A stretch of DNA of 64,000 nt, from assembly GCF_000765665.2 (NCBI RefSeq), contig NZ_JROZ02000001.1:124001-188000 (forward strand). The letters are read 5' to 3'. Source of the DNA: Helicobacter sp. MIT 05-5293 (GTDB lineage Bacteria; Campylobacterota; Campylobacteria; Campylobacterales; Helicobacteraceae). Under the pieces are notes generated by a model, which worked only from the letters and a program-made list of their open reading frames with translations, was not told the origin of the DNA and made no database searches. The position numbers were made by a program, and so were the translations under genes. This document shows, piece after piece, positions 15,796-23,528 of the stretch; position 1 is the stretch's first letter, and each line of letters begins with the position of its first letter.

Positions 15796-18323
15796 AAATT
15801 GATGCAAAAAGTTTAGTAAATCCCAAAAGGCTTGACTTGGTTGTCAAATACCTCTACGCAAAAGAAATCTTAGAAAATGAGATAAATACCTATCAACAAG
15901 ATATTTACAAAGACCTTTATATAAGACATATTGCGATGAGGACAATGGGAGAAGAGCCTGATAAATCAAAGCAAAATATTGATGAATACTTGACATCGTT
16001 TAGAAAACTCATTGATAGTATAAGGCAAAATGGCTTTATGCCCCCCCCCCAATGCGCTTCTGTGCCTATCACCCAAGATGGGTTGTTGGCTGATGGGAGT
16101 CATAGGATTGGGGCAAGTGTAGCGTTAAATCAAGATATTTATGTCAAGGAGGTGGAGCAAGGATATACTTGGGATTTTGATTGGTTTTGCCATAATGGCT
16201 TTAACACAGAAGACAAACAACGAATCTTAAAAGGATTTGTGGATATTCATTCTAAGAAATGCGTCATATTTGTCGTATGGAATCCGTTGTTTGCATACCT
16301 TGGCAATGTCAAGGCGATTTTGGATAGGTATTTTGATATGGTAGGTGAAGTCGAGCTTGATTTTGAAGACAATTACATCGCCTTTGCAAATTCTTTGCTT
16401 GAAATCTATGAGCGTAATATCGCACAAAGTAATGGCGATGAAAGCGGAATACTTGCTAAGGCTCATTTGCTCTCCGCTCATCATCTAAGCTATAAAGTCA
16501 TCGTGCTGACATCAAAGGCACATAGTGATAAGTCGATAGAAGAGCTTTCAAAACTTGCTAAAGGCGAAATCCGAAATGTATTTAATCACCTTTTGCCTAA
16601 AGAAATTTTTTGCACTATTCACTCTTCGGATAGTGAATCGGAATGTGTCTATTTGGCAAATATTTTATTAAGTCCGAATAATATTAGGCATTTGAAAATG
16701 AAAATTCTTACGGACGATGTGAGGAGTAATCTTGTCTCAAAGATAAGAAATTTACCCTTTTTTCTTCATACAAGAGGAATAGATTCTGATGAGATTTGTG
16801 TGATTGGCAGTGGGGTTCTTGCAGCTCTTGGAATTTCAAAGGATTTTAGCTCTGATATTGATTTTATTATCAATCATAAATACCGAGAAAAATTTGGCTG
16901 GGGGAGTGTGCATTTAAGTGATGATTATGAGATTGGGGTTTCAAGTAAGCAAGCCAATGGTCCTATTCACGATAATGTTATTATACATAATGACAACTAT
17001 CATTTTTGGTTTAAAGGCATCAAATTTGCAAATTTAGATATTATCAAAGACAGAAAAAGTGCAAAAACTCGCTCCAAAGATTCTATTTATTTAAGACAGA
17101 TAGAGCTTTTTGAAAAAATGATGGGGCATATCAATCAGCAAAAAATATTAGCAGAACGCATAGAATTTGAAAAAGCGCGTAGGCTTAATGCGTCCCAAAT
17201 AACAAAAATCAATAAAAAAGGAATTTTTAATAGGATAAGAAGTATCTTGCCCCCCCCCCCATTAACCTCTCTTAAAAGCCTTTTTGATAATCGTTGGAAA
17301 ATCTCCCCTTACAAAAAACACCTCAACAATACAAGACCATTTATTGAATTTACTATTACCGAAAAGTGTAATTATAAATGCAGCTATTGTTCCCAATGGA
17401 TACACGATAAAAACAATCCCAAAAGTCTTTATAATGCTAGTGATGAAGTCATTGATGGATTTATGAGATTCTTAGAAAAAGTCGGGAGAGAATTTGAAGT
17501 AAATCTTATCGGCGGAGAGCCTTTTGTCCATCCTAAATTTATTGAAATTGCAAAGAGAATCTCGGATAAGGGTAATAAAGTCATTGTCTATACAAATATG
17601 GCTTTTCCTGTGAGTATGTTTAGAAAATTGATTGAAGTTACCAATGATAATCTTTTAATTCATGGAGCTTTGCATATCGCACAAATCAAAGATTTAGATA
17701 AAAATATTGATAATATCATCGAGATTCATAAATTATTAGGTAAGAACTCTAAAATCGAAATAGTTTCGGTGGTCGAAGAAGAAATCTTTGAGACATTAAA
17801 ATATGTGGAGAAAAGGCTCAAAGCACATCATATTGATTTTATTTTTATTAGGAAAAATAATAAAAATGGGCAATCTTCTACTTACTCTCAAGAAATAGAA
17901 AGCTATATGAAGCCAAGAGAGCATCAATACAATAGAGATATGGCAGATTCTAAAAAAATCAACACTAAAAAAGTCCTGTGTTATGCGGGGTGTAGATTAT
18001 TTCATGTGTTGGTTGATGGGAGCATTACGCGTTGTTGGACTTACCAGTCTAAGTTTTGGACTTTTGGAAATGTCAAGGATATTGAGAATGTGAGAATCTT
18101 AAAAGGTGCTAAGCCTTGTTATTCATCGCAGTGCTTTTGTCAGCACCCCACAGCAAGGAAAATGTATTTTACTTCACGATTAGCCCCATGTCATAGAATC
18201 AATTGGACAAGACAAGCAGAGCGGGTGTTTTCTGTCAAAAATGAAATATCAAATGGTAAGAAACGCAAGGTAATCAATATCGCAGGATTGAAGATTAAAA
18301 TAAAAACTTTGAAAAAGACATAG
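15786..18323 (+). CDS. ParB-like / nucleotidyltransferase / radical SAM-SPASM tri-domain protein with two poly-C tracts
   Basis: This is about 845 residues from the ATG at 15786 (GGTGG 5 bases upstream; the track-style start at 15774 lacks a site). Residues 70-130 resemble a ParB/Srx-type domain (VPITQDGLLADGSHRIGAS). Residues 330-440 hold a polymerase-beta-type nucleotidyltransferase signature (IGSGVLAALG, then SDIDFII and a third Asp in NLDIIKD). From about 515 there is a radical SAM domain with CNYKCSYC, LIGGEPFVHPKF, and a SPASM-like C-terminal cysteine set (CYAGCRLF, VDGSITRC, CYSSQCFC). Two C tracts are in frame: 16041-16050 inside the ParB-like part and 17250-17260 at the nucleotidyltransferase/radical SAM junction. 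The reaction is unknown; sugar or lipid-carrier modification is inferred from context. Confidence 0.7.
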   Translation: MEIKIDAKSLVNPKRLDLVVKYLYAKEILENEINTYQQDIYKDLYIRHIAMRTMGEEPDKSKQNIDEYLTSFRKLIDSIRQNGFMPPPQCASVPITQDGLLADGSHRIGASVALNQDIYVKEVEQGYTWDFDWFCHNGFNTEDKQRILKGFVDIHSKKCVIFVVWNPLFAYLGNVKAILDRYFDMVGEVELDFEDNYIAFANSLLEIYERNIAQSNGDESGILAKAHLLSAHHLSYKVIVLTSKAHSDKSIEELSKLAKGEIRNVFNHLLPKEIFCTIHSSDSESECVYLANILLSPNNIRHLKMKILTDDVRSNLVSKIRNLPFFLHTRGIDSDEICVIGSGVLAALGISKDFSSDIDFIINHKYREKFGWGSVHLSDDYEIGVSSKQANGPIHDNVIIHNDNYHFWFKGIKFANLDIIKDRKSAKTRSKDSIYLRQIELFEKMMGHINQQKILAERIEFEKARRLNASQITKINKKGIFNRIRSILPPPPLTSLKSLFDNRWKISPYKKHLNNTRPFIEFTITEKCNYKCSYCSQWIHDKNNPKSLYNASDEVIDGFMRFLEKVGREFEVNLIGGEPFVHPKFIEIAKRISDKGNKVIVYTNMAFPVSMFRKLIEVTNDNLLIHGALHIAQIKDLDKNIDNIIEIHKLLGKNSKIEIVSVVEEEIFETLKYVEKRLKAHHIDFIFIRKNNKNGQSSTYSQEIESYMKPREHQYNRDMADSKKINTKKVLCYAGCRLFHVLVDGSITRCWTYQSKFWTFGNVKDIENVRILKGAKPCYSSQCFCQHPTARKMYFTSRLAPCHRINWTRQAERVFSVKNEISNGKKRKVINIAGLKIKIKTLKKT
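16041..16050 (+). repeat. Poly-C tract (10 C), intragenic, ON state
   Basis: Ten C after ATG code Pro-Pro-Pro-Gln at about residue 87 of the tri-domain protein. A change of one base would truncate it before every recognisable domain but the start of the ParB-like one. Confidence 0.95.
17250..17260 (+). repeat. Poly-C tract (11 C), intragenic, ON state
   Basis: Eleven C code Pro4 between the nucleotidyltransferase-like and radical SAM parts. Slippage would give a protein without the radical SAM half. Confidence 0.95.
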
Positions 18324-18482
18324 GCACTTGAGATTCTGACACAAAGATTTACCTGCCTTGCATTGTCTTTTAAGGAAAAGTTTGTTACATTTAATACCCT
18401 AATTTTACACTTTGTTGATGATAAGTTACATTTGAAGCGGCACAATGAGTGCTTTCGTGTGTAGCACAAAGGAGGAGTATTT
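18324..18482 (+). other. Intergenic gap before the small gene pair
   Basis: This AT-rich gap of 159 bases holds two GTTACATTT copies (about 18383 and 18425) on the same strand and ends with an unusually strong AAAGGAGGAG ribosome site (18468-18477). A promoter is likely, since the pair starts a new unit after the radical SAM gene, but no convincing -10 stands out. Confidence 0.35.
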
Positions 18483-18707
18483 ATGGAAAAAAAGAGAATA
18501 ATAGAAGTTGTAGAAATTCCTGAAATGGATACTTCTTTTATGGACGATATTATAAGCGGTGGTATTGCTGATAGTGGAATGGAAGCTAATGGTGATGTGT
18601 TTTTCTGTTATGAAAATATTCCAAACCAAGAAACTTCAGAGGAAAGATTATCGCGTTTTGGTTTTGATGTAGAGAAAATCAAAAATTGGCAATCGTATGA
18701 AAGTTAA
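18483..18707 (+). CDS. Small acidic protein of unknown function
   Basis: The 74-residue protein is rich in Asp and Glu (about 17 acidic against 7 basic residues), with no signal peptide and no motif I recognise. AAAGGAGGAG lies 6 bases before the ATG, the strongest ribosome site in this locus. It overlaps the next gene by 11 bases. A small acidic protein encoded just upstream of and overlapping a larger helical one is the usual layout of antitoxin-toxin and regulator-effector pairs, but nothing else supports that reading. Confidence 0.55.
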   Translation: MEKKRIIEVVEIPEMDTSFMDDIISGGIADSGMEANGDVFFCYENIPNQETSEERLSRFGFDVEKIKNWQSYES

Positions 18708-19506
18708 AAAAGAAGACTTACAAGATTTTTTTGATCAATATAAAACTTTTTTGGAGATTGAGGCTACTGTATCCTTTATCAAAGGTAGAGATTATGAGCT
18801 TATCAAGCTATTTTATTATCTTTTTCTTGAAATTTCTCAAGGCTCATTAAAAGTGGGAATAGTTAAAAAAATGCTTGATGAAAAATTTCGCCAGTATAGA
18901 GATGAAAATAAAGAATATTCTTCTATTCAATTTGTGCGAGGATATGAACATATAGAGCCTATTGCCATTGCTTTGGAAAAGGGGAAAAATATAAGCGAAT
19001 CATTTTTATTATTTACCAATGCCATAAAAAAATACAAAGAATGGAGAAAAAAATTATCGCAAAATGCAATTAAAGAGATTTATTTAAAAAATCTCATAGA
19101 AAAGCAGAAATATTATTTTCAACAAACGCCAAATAAGCTCAACGAGTATCTTTTAGATACTCAATGCTCTACAAAAAATTTTATATTGCGTCAGTCTCTT
19201 ATTGAGTTTCATAATGCTATGTCTCATGTTAATGCAGCATATTGGTGCACAAGTGATAATAATACAAATATAGAAAAAGCCTCCAATCATTTTAAAAGAG
19301 GCGCACTTGATTCATATAAGGCTATCATCAAAGACTTTTGTATATTGGCTGGACAATCTCCTATTAAAGTAATTGAGGAGGAACTAAAACGCATTAGAAT
19401 TTCTGAATATCAAACTATAGGTGATGATGCAAGGCGAAATCAAACAAATCTCTATCGGCTATATGATGCCTTGACAAGCCGTATTATTGAATCAATCAAG
19501 GCATAA
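18697..19506 (+). CDS. Helical protein of unknown function, overlapping partner of the small acidic gene
   Basis: The 269-residue soluble protein looks almost entirely helical. Residues 160-215 contain an Arg and a His six residues apart (R165 to H172, in LRQSLIEFHNAM), followed by SHVNAAYW and HFKRGALDSYKAIIKDF. The Rx4-6H spacing is that of HEPN RNases, but the match is weak and could be chance. The gene lacks its own strong ribosome site and overlaps the 74-residue gene by 11 bases, so its translation is probably coupled. It does not look like a sugar enzyme and seems an insertion in the polysaccharide locus. Confidence 0.5.
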   Translation: MKVKKEDLQDFFDQYKTFLEIEATVSFIKGRDYELIKLFYYLFLEISQGSLKVGIVKKMLDEKFRQYRDENKEYSSIQFVRGYEHIEPIAIALEKGKNISESFLLFTNAIKKYKEWRKKLSQNAIKEIYLKNLIEKQKYYFQQTPNKLNEYLLDTQCSTKNFILRQSLIEFHNAMSHVNAAYWCTSDNNTNIEKASNHFKRGALDSYKAIIKDFCILAGQSPIKVIEEELKRIRISEYQTIGDDARRNQTNLYRLYDALTSRIIESIKA

Positions 19507-19531
19507 ATTGATTATATGCAGGGATTATGAT

Positions 19532-20579
19532 ATGAATCTTATAGATATTCACAAAGAAGGCGATACAAAAGAAATAAAGTTTTGCGGATTAACCATATAC
19601 AAGAGGATTGTTTGTGGTATTTATAAAAAATCTTATTTTTGCGGCATTAATGTTTTAAGTCAAAATATACTGAAAGGTTTTTACAAAAAGCATAAAAAAT
19701 CATTTAAAGACTATACGACCATCTATCTACTCAACTCAAATATCGGTGAAGCTTTTTTGGTATTTAAATATTTTGCTAATCATTTGCATTCAGATTCAAC
19801 TCTTTTTGTCGCGACAAAGAAGTTTCATATTGAAATCATTAATATGCTCTTGCCCAAGTGTAATTATATTTTGCGACCAATCAATCCAGATGGTTATCCA
19901 GATACATTTGAAGTCGATAAAAAAACATTTCGAGTATTGTTTAATCATCAATATTATATAGGATTAGAAAAAGATATTAAAAACGCAGAATCTCTCGCCC
20001 CCCCCCCATTATTTTCAAAGAATGTTTGAATATTTTAGCTTTGATAGCCTCTCAATCAATGACATACAAATCAGTCCTGAAACAAAAAATTCATTAGATC
20101 AAAAAATGATGGATTTGTCTTTAAATCAAGATAAGTTTGTTTTCGTAAGTCCCCAAGCTAATACTTGCTCGGATATTGATGTTTCTACTTGTGCAAGATT
20201 GCAAGATATGCTGACAAAACTCGGCTATGATGTTTTTTGGAATGTGTCCAATCAATATTTGGAAATAAACAACATAAAGTCGTGCTTTTTGAGTTTGCAA
20301 GAAGCTTTTGTGCTTGTAAAAAAAGCAAAGTATTTTATCGCTTTGAGGAGTGGATTTGCAGAATTGTTGGTTTGGTCTCAAACCCCTTCTTGTATTATTT
20401 ATACTGCATTTAAACACAGAAATAATGAAAACTATATAAGAAGTGCAAAATTGTGTTTAGAGGGCTTTACTCTCACCAAAGCACCAAGGTGTAATATGGA
20501 TTTAAAAGAATTTGTGGTAGAAACAAAAGAGGATTATGATGAAATATTTGCAGAAATTAAGGAGGATTTATGCCACTAG
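19532..20579 (+). CDS. GT-B-like putative glycosyltransferase, paralogue 2, phase-variable, out of frame as sequenced
   Basis: The first frame starts at ATG 19532 (AGGGA 7 bases upstream) and ends at 20029. The second runs to 20579. They join at a 10-C tract (19998-20007); 9 C (or 12) would give one protein of about 348 residues and restore HYFQRMFEY, aligned with HYFRSLVEY of the intact paralogue at 11263-12462. Shared blocks are IYLLNSNIGEAFLV, LFVATKKFHIEIINMLLP, KFVFVSPQANTC and AKYFIALRSGFAELL. The GT-B/GT9-like assignment is by pattern only. AAGGAGG near its end serves the following GT2 gene. Confidence 0.65.
19998..20007 (+). repeat. Poly-C tract (10 C), intragenic, OFF state
   Basis: Ten C shift the frame into an early stop at 20029. 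Nine C would reconnect the two halves of the GT-B-like gene. Confidence 0.95.
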
Positions 20580-21925
20580 TAGATTTATCGATTATTATCC
20601 CCATTTATAATGCGGAGAAGTATCTTAAAAAATGCCTAGATAGTGTGCTTAATCAAACCTTTCAAAATATCGAAGTGATTTGCGTGAATGATTGCTCTAA
20701 CGATCATTCCTTGGAGATTCTCCAAAGTTATGCTCGGCAAGATTCGCGTCTCACGATCATAAATAATGAGAGAAACTTAGGACCCGGGCTCAATCGTAAT
20801 ATAGGCATCAAAAAATCACAAGGAAAATACATTACTTTTATCGATGCTGATGATTTTTATTTGCATAATGATTGCCTTTCTTTGCTGATGTCAAAGGTTT
20901 TGCAAAATAACTTGGATTTAATCATATTTGATCATCAAGAATACGATGAGGAGAAACAAGAATATGTTCAAGACATATTCAAGCGGTTTGTTTTCCTTTA
21001 TGACGCGAATGAAATTAATCGTTTATGGACTTGCAAAGAAATTGAAAAGCATTATTTTGATATTTCTCCATTTGCTTGTTTTAAAATTTATTCAAAAAGT
21101 ATGTTGATTGATAATGAAATATTTTTCCCTGAAGGTATCTACTATGAAGATGCTGTTTTTTCTAATTATGTTTCATTATTTTGCAAAAGAATAATGATTG
21201 ATAAGAATCAATATTATGGATATAGGGTGAATGTCGCAACTTCTACGACTTCAAATATTATGGCAAAATTTGACAGTATTATCGCAATGCACAAGGAAAT
21301 GTTTGCATTTTTAAAGCAAAGAAACATTGATGACAAGTATAAGATTCCATTCGTGAGGCTTTGTATGCGTAGTTTGTGCTGGTATTTTCTCCCTCAAATC
21401 AATGACATAAAGAAAGCTAAAGAATTAAACGAACAGATTGCTGAATTTGTAGATTCTCTTTGTATTGAAGAAAAGGTGTTAAGGCAAATTGCAAAAGAAG
21501 ATTATTATATAGCTGATTTGATTGTTAAGTATCAGAAATCACGATATATGAATTTAAAAAAAGAAATGCAAATAACTTTTTTGAATTGTCTTTTTTTAAA
21601 ATATGTAGATTATATACGATACAAACAAGCTTTTTTATTTGGTTTGCCTATTTATAAGATTTACTACACAAAAGCAGATCGTTCTATTCATTATTTTTTG
21701 AATCTAATTCCTTGGTTGAAAATCAAAAGAGATAGAATCTATCTCTTTTGCATATTGCCATTGTTTAAGTGGGGCGGATATAGTTTTTACACAGAAAATT
21801 ATAAATATATCCTTTATAAATTCAATATAAGAAACGGGGGGGGGGGGGTAATTATCCTCAATGTTTTGCCTAAGAGAATGGGCGTGATACCTTTGCACAA
21901 TTTTTCATTAAAGAGAGCTTCATAG
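20570..21925 (+). CDS. GT2-family glycosyltransferase with a poly-G tract near its C-terminus
   Basis: The 451-residue protein starts with a classical GT-A fold: LSIIIPIYNAEKYLKKCLDS, VICVNDCSNDHSLEIL, RNLGPGLNRNIGIKKSQG and TFIDADDFY (DxD-type metal site at about residue 92). Residues 120-400 are an accessory region typical of polysaccharide glycosyltransferases. AAGGAGG lies 5 bases before the ATG. A 13-G tract (21836-21848) codes Gly4 only 21 residues before the stop. With 12 G the protein ends right after the glycines; with 14 G it gains a different short tail. Catalysis should be unaffected. It is the last plus-strand gene of the locus and converges with eptA. Confidence 0.85.
   Translation: MPLVDLSIIIPIYNAEKYLKKCLDSVLNQTFQNIEVICVNDCSNDHSLEILQSYARQDSRLTIINNERNLGPGLNRNIGIKKSQGKYITFIDADDFYLHNDCLSLLMSKVLQNNLDLIIFDHQEYDEEKQEYVQDIFKRFVFLYDANEINRLWTCKEIEKHYFDISPFACFKIYSKSMLIDNEIFFPEGIYYEDAVFSNYVSLFCKRIMIDKNQYYGYRVNVATSTTSNIMAKFDSIIAMHKEMFAFLKQRNIDDKYKIPFVRLCMRSLCWYFLPQINDIKKAKELNEQIAEFVDSLCIEEKVLRQIAKEDYYIADLIVKYQKSRYMNLKKEMQITFLNCLFLKYVDYIRYKQAFLFGLPIYKIYYTKADRSIHYFLNLIPWLKIKRDRIYLFCILPLFKWGGYSFYTENYKYILYKFNIRNGGGGVIILNVLPKRMGVIPLHNFSLKRAS
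21836..21848 (+). repeat. Poly-G tract (13 G) near the 3' end of the GT2 gene
   Basis: Thirteen G at the extreme 3' end change only the last residues of the glycosyltransferase in each phase. Confidence 0.95.
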
Positions 21926-21938
21926 ATTCTAAAAGATT

Positions 21939-23528
21939 CTACTTATCGCTTAAAATATCCAGATTCTTATCATAATCTTGCGTTTGAATGCCTAGCAAAT
22001 GCAGCAATGTATGGAATACATAATCATGATTTAGTGTTTTGTTTTGTTGTTTTAAGGCTAGAGTAGGGATATTACCCCATTGGTGGCTAAACCACATAAT
22101 CGAAGGGATATGTTTTTGATACTTTGGAGCGAGTTTATAGCCTAAGCCCCCGTGCATATATTGCCCTAGCTCCCCTAGACTTTCTCCATGATCACTGACA
22201 TACCATAGCATAGAGCGCATATCGGCTTTTTGCAGCAGATTTATCATTTGTGCTAAAAGATAGTCATTATAAAGGAGTGTATTATCATAGGCATTTACTA
22301 TTTCTTCATAAGTGCATTTTGAAAGCTCTTTTTGTTTGCACGCGGGAGTGAAATGCTCAAAATTTGAGGGATAGCGACTTGCGTAAGCTGCCCCATGACT
22401 GCCATATTGGTGTGCTATGATAAAGGTATTTTTATTATGCTTTTGTGCATTTTGGATAATATGCTCTATATCGGGGAGCATCACTTCATCAAGGCTATTA
22501 CTCGGATACAAGATTTTATGCGCAATATTTCTATCACAGCCTCCTACGCATTTACCGCCGTTATTGCCTAGATACCATACTTCATAGCCTACACTTTGCG
22601 CAATGTCAAGGATATTATTGACATAGAGTGATAAATTGCGATGCGTGTAGGTTTGATGCGTGTAATGTGTGAGCATACAAGGCACAGAGATAGCTGTGAT
22701 GACACCACACGAATAGAAATCCTTAAAGCTTATAGTATTTAGAGTGCGGGTGTAAGGGTTTGTAGCTTTGGCATAGCCATTGAGGGAGAAATTTGCACTT
22801 CTTGCACTCTCACCGATGACAAAAAGCACAATTTGTGGAGGCGTATCTTGCGATAAATGTGCGTCTTGAGCAATCAGAGAGGGTGTAAAATGAGTTTCTT
22901 GCAAATGTTGCACATAAAGGACGGAAGAGCGAATGGGCGCGATAGGATTAGGCATACTCGCTAAACCTTTATGAGACTTGAAGACAAAAACAATATCCTG
23001 CCCCCCCCCCAGTAAGAAATTCAATCCTATAAATGCACTTAAAGTCGTAATAATTACAATCTTTTGTTTGCAGGCATCAAGAAAGCGATATTTTTTAAGT
23101 TTGATGAGGCTTAATACAAGGCAAGGCAGAATGCCAAATCCTATGATATAGCCCATAAGTCCAAGATTTATCATACCGATAGCTTCATTAGCATGAGTTT
23201 CTAAAACACTTTGGATAATATCCTCATTGATTGCTATACCTAGAGAATCCATATAATACGCACACACACTTGCAATAAGGAGTATCAGCCCTAGTATAAC
23301 CTTGACATCAAATCGCACACAGAGAATCTCAAGTGCAAGGGTTAAGATTACGATATGAATGATTTTGCCATACCATACAAGATAACCAAAATCTGCCTGT
23401 GCAGCAGATTCGTTAAAAGCGGTATTGAAAGAATGATTAAGAAATACACTTATAAAAACCGCACCACCTAGCGTGAGCCAATGGTAATTGAGCGTGAAAG
23501 AAAAGCGGTTTTTAAGAAATGCAAACAT
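21939..23528 (-). CDS. eptA: EptA-like lipid A phosphoethanolamine transferase, phase-variable, in frame
   Basis: The 529-residue protein has about five N-terminal membrane segments (residues 1-175) and a periplasmic sulfatase-fold domain. The nucleophile motif is VIGESARSANFSLNGYA, with Ser where EptA/MCR enzymes have Thr (GET). Metal-site residues follow in WYVSDHGESLGELG and the HGG segment. It transfers phosphoethanolamine from phosphatidylethanolamine to lipid A phosphates, which in other bacteria protects against cationic peptides. A 10-G run on its own strand (23001-23010) codes Gly3 in the linker between membrane and catalytic parts. It overlaps galE by one base. Confidence 0.88.
   Translation of the reverse strand: MFAFLKNRFSFTLNYHWLTLGGAVFISVFLNHSFNTAFNESAAQADFGYLVWYGKIIHIVILTLALEILCVRFDVKVILGLILLIASVCAYYMDSLGIAINEDIIQSVLETHANEAIGMINLGLMGYIIGFGILPCLVLSLIKLKKYRFLDACKQKIVIITTLSAFIGLNFLLGGGQDIVFVFKSHKGLASMPNPIAPIRSSVLYVQHLQETHFTPSLIAQDAHLSQDTPPQIVLFVIGESARSANFSLNGYAKATNPYTRTLNTISFKDFYSCGVITAISVPCMLTHYTHQTYTHRNLSLYVNNILDIAQSVGYEVWYLGNNGGKCVGGCDRNIAHKILYPSNSLDEVMLPDIEHIIQNAQKHNKNTFIIAHQYGSHGAAYASRYPSNFEHFTPACKQKELSKCTYEEIVNAYDNTLLYNDYLLAQMINLLQKADMRSMLWYVSDHGESLGELGQYMHGGLGYKLAPKYQKHIPSIMWFSHQWGNIPTLALKQQNKTLNHDYVFHTLLHLLGIQTQDYDKNLDILSDK
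23001..23010 (-). repeat. Poly-G tract on the coding strand (10 G), eptA, ON state
   Basis: Ten C on the plus strand correspond to Leu-Gly3-Gln in the linker after the last membrane helix. Slippage would remove the whole catalytic domain. Confidence 0.95.
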
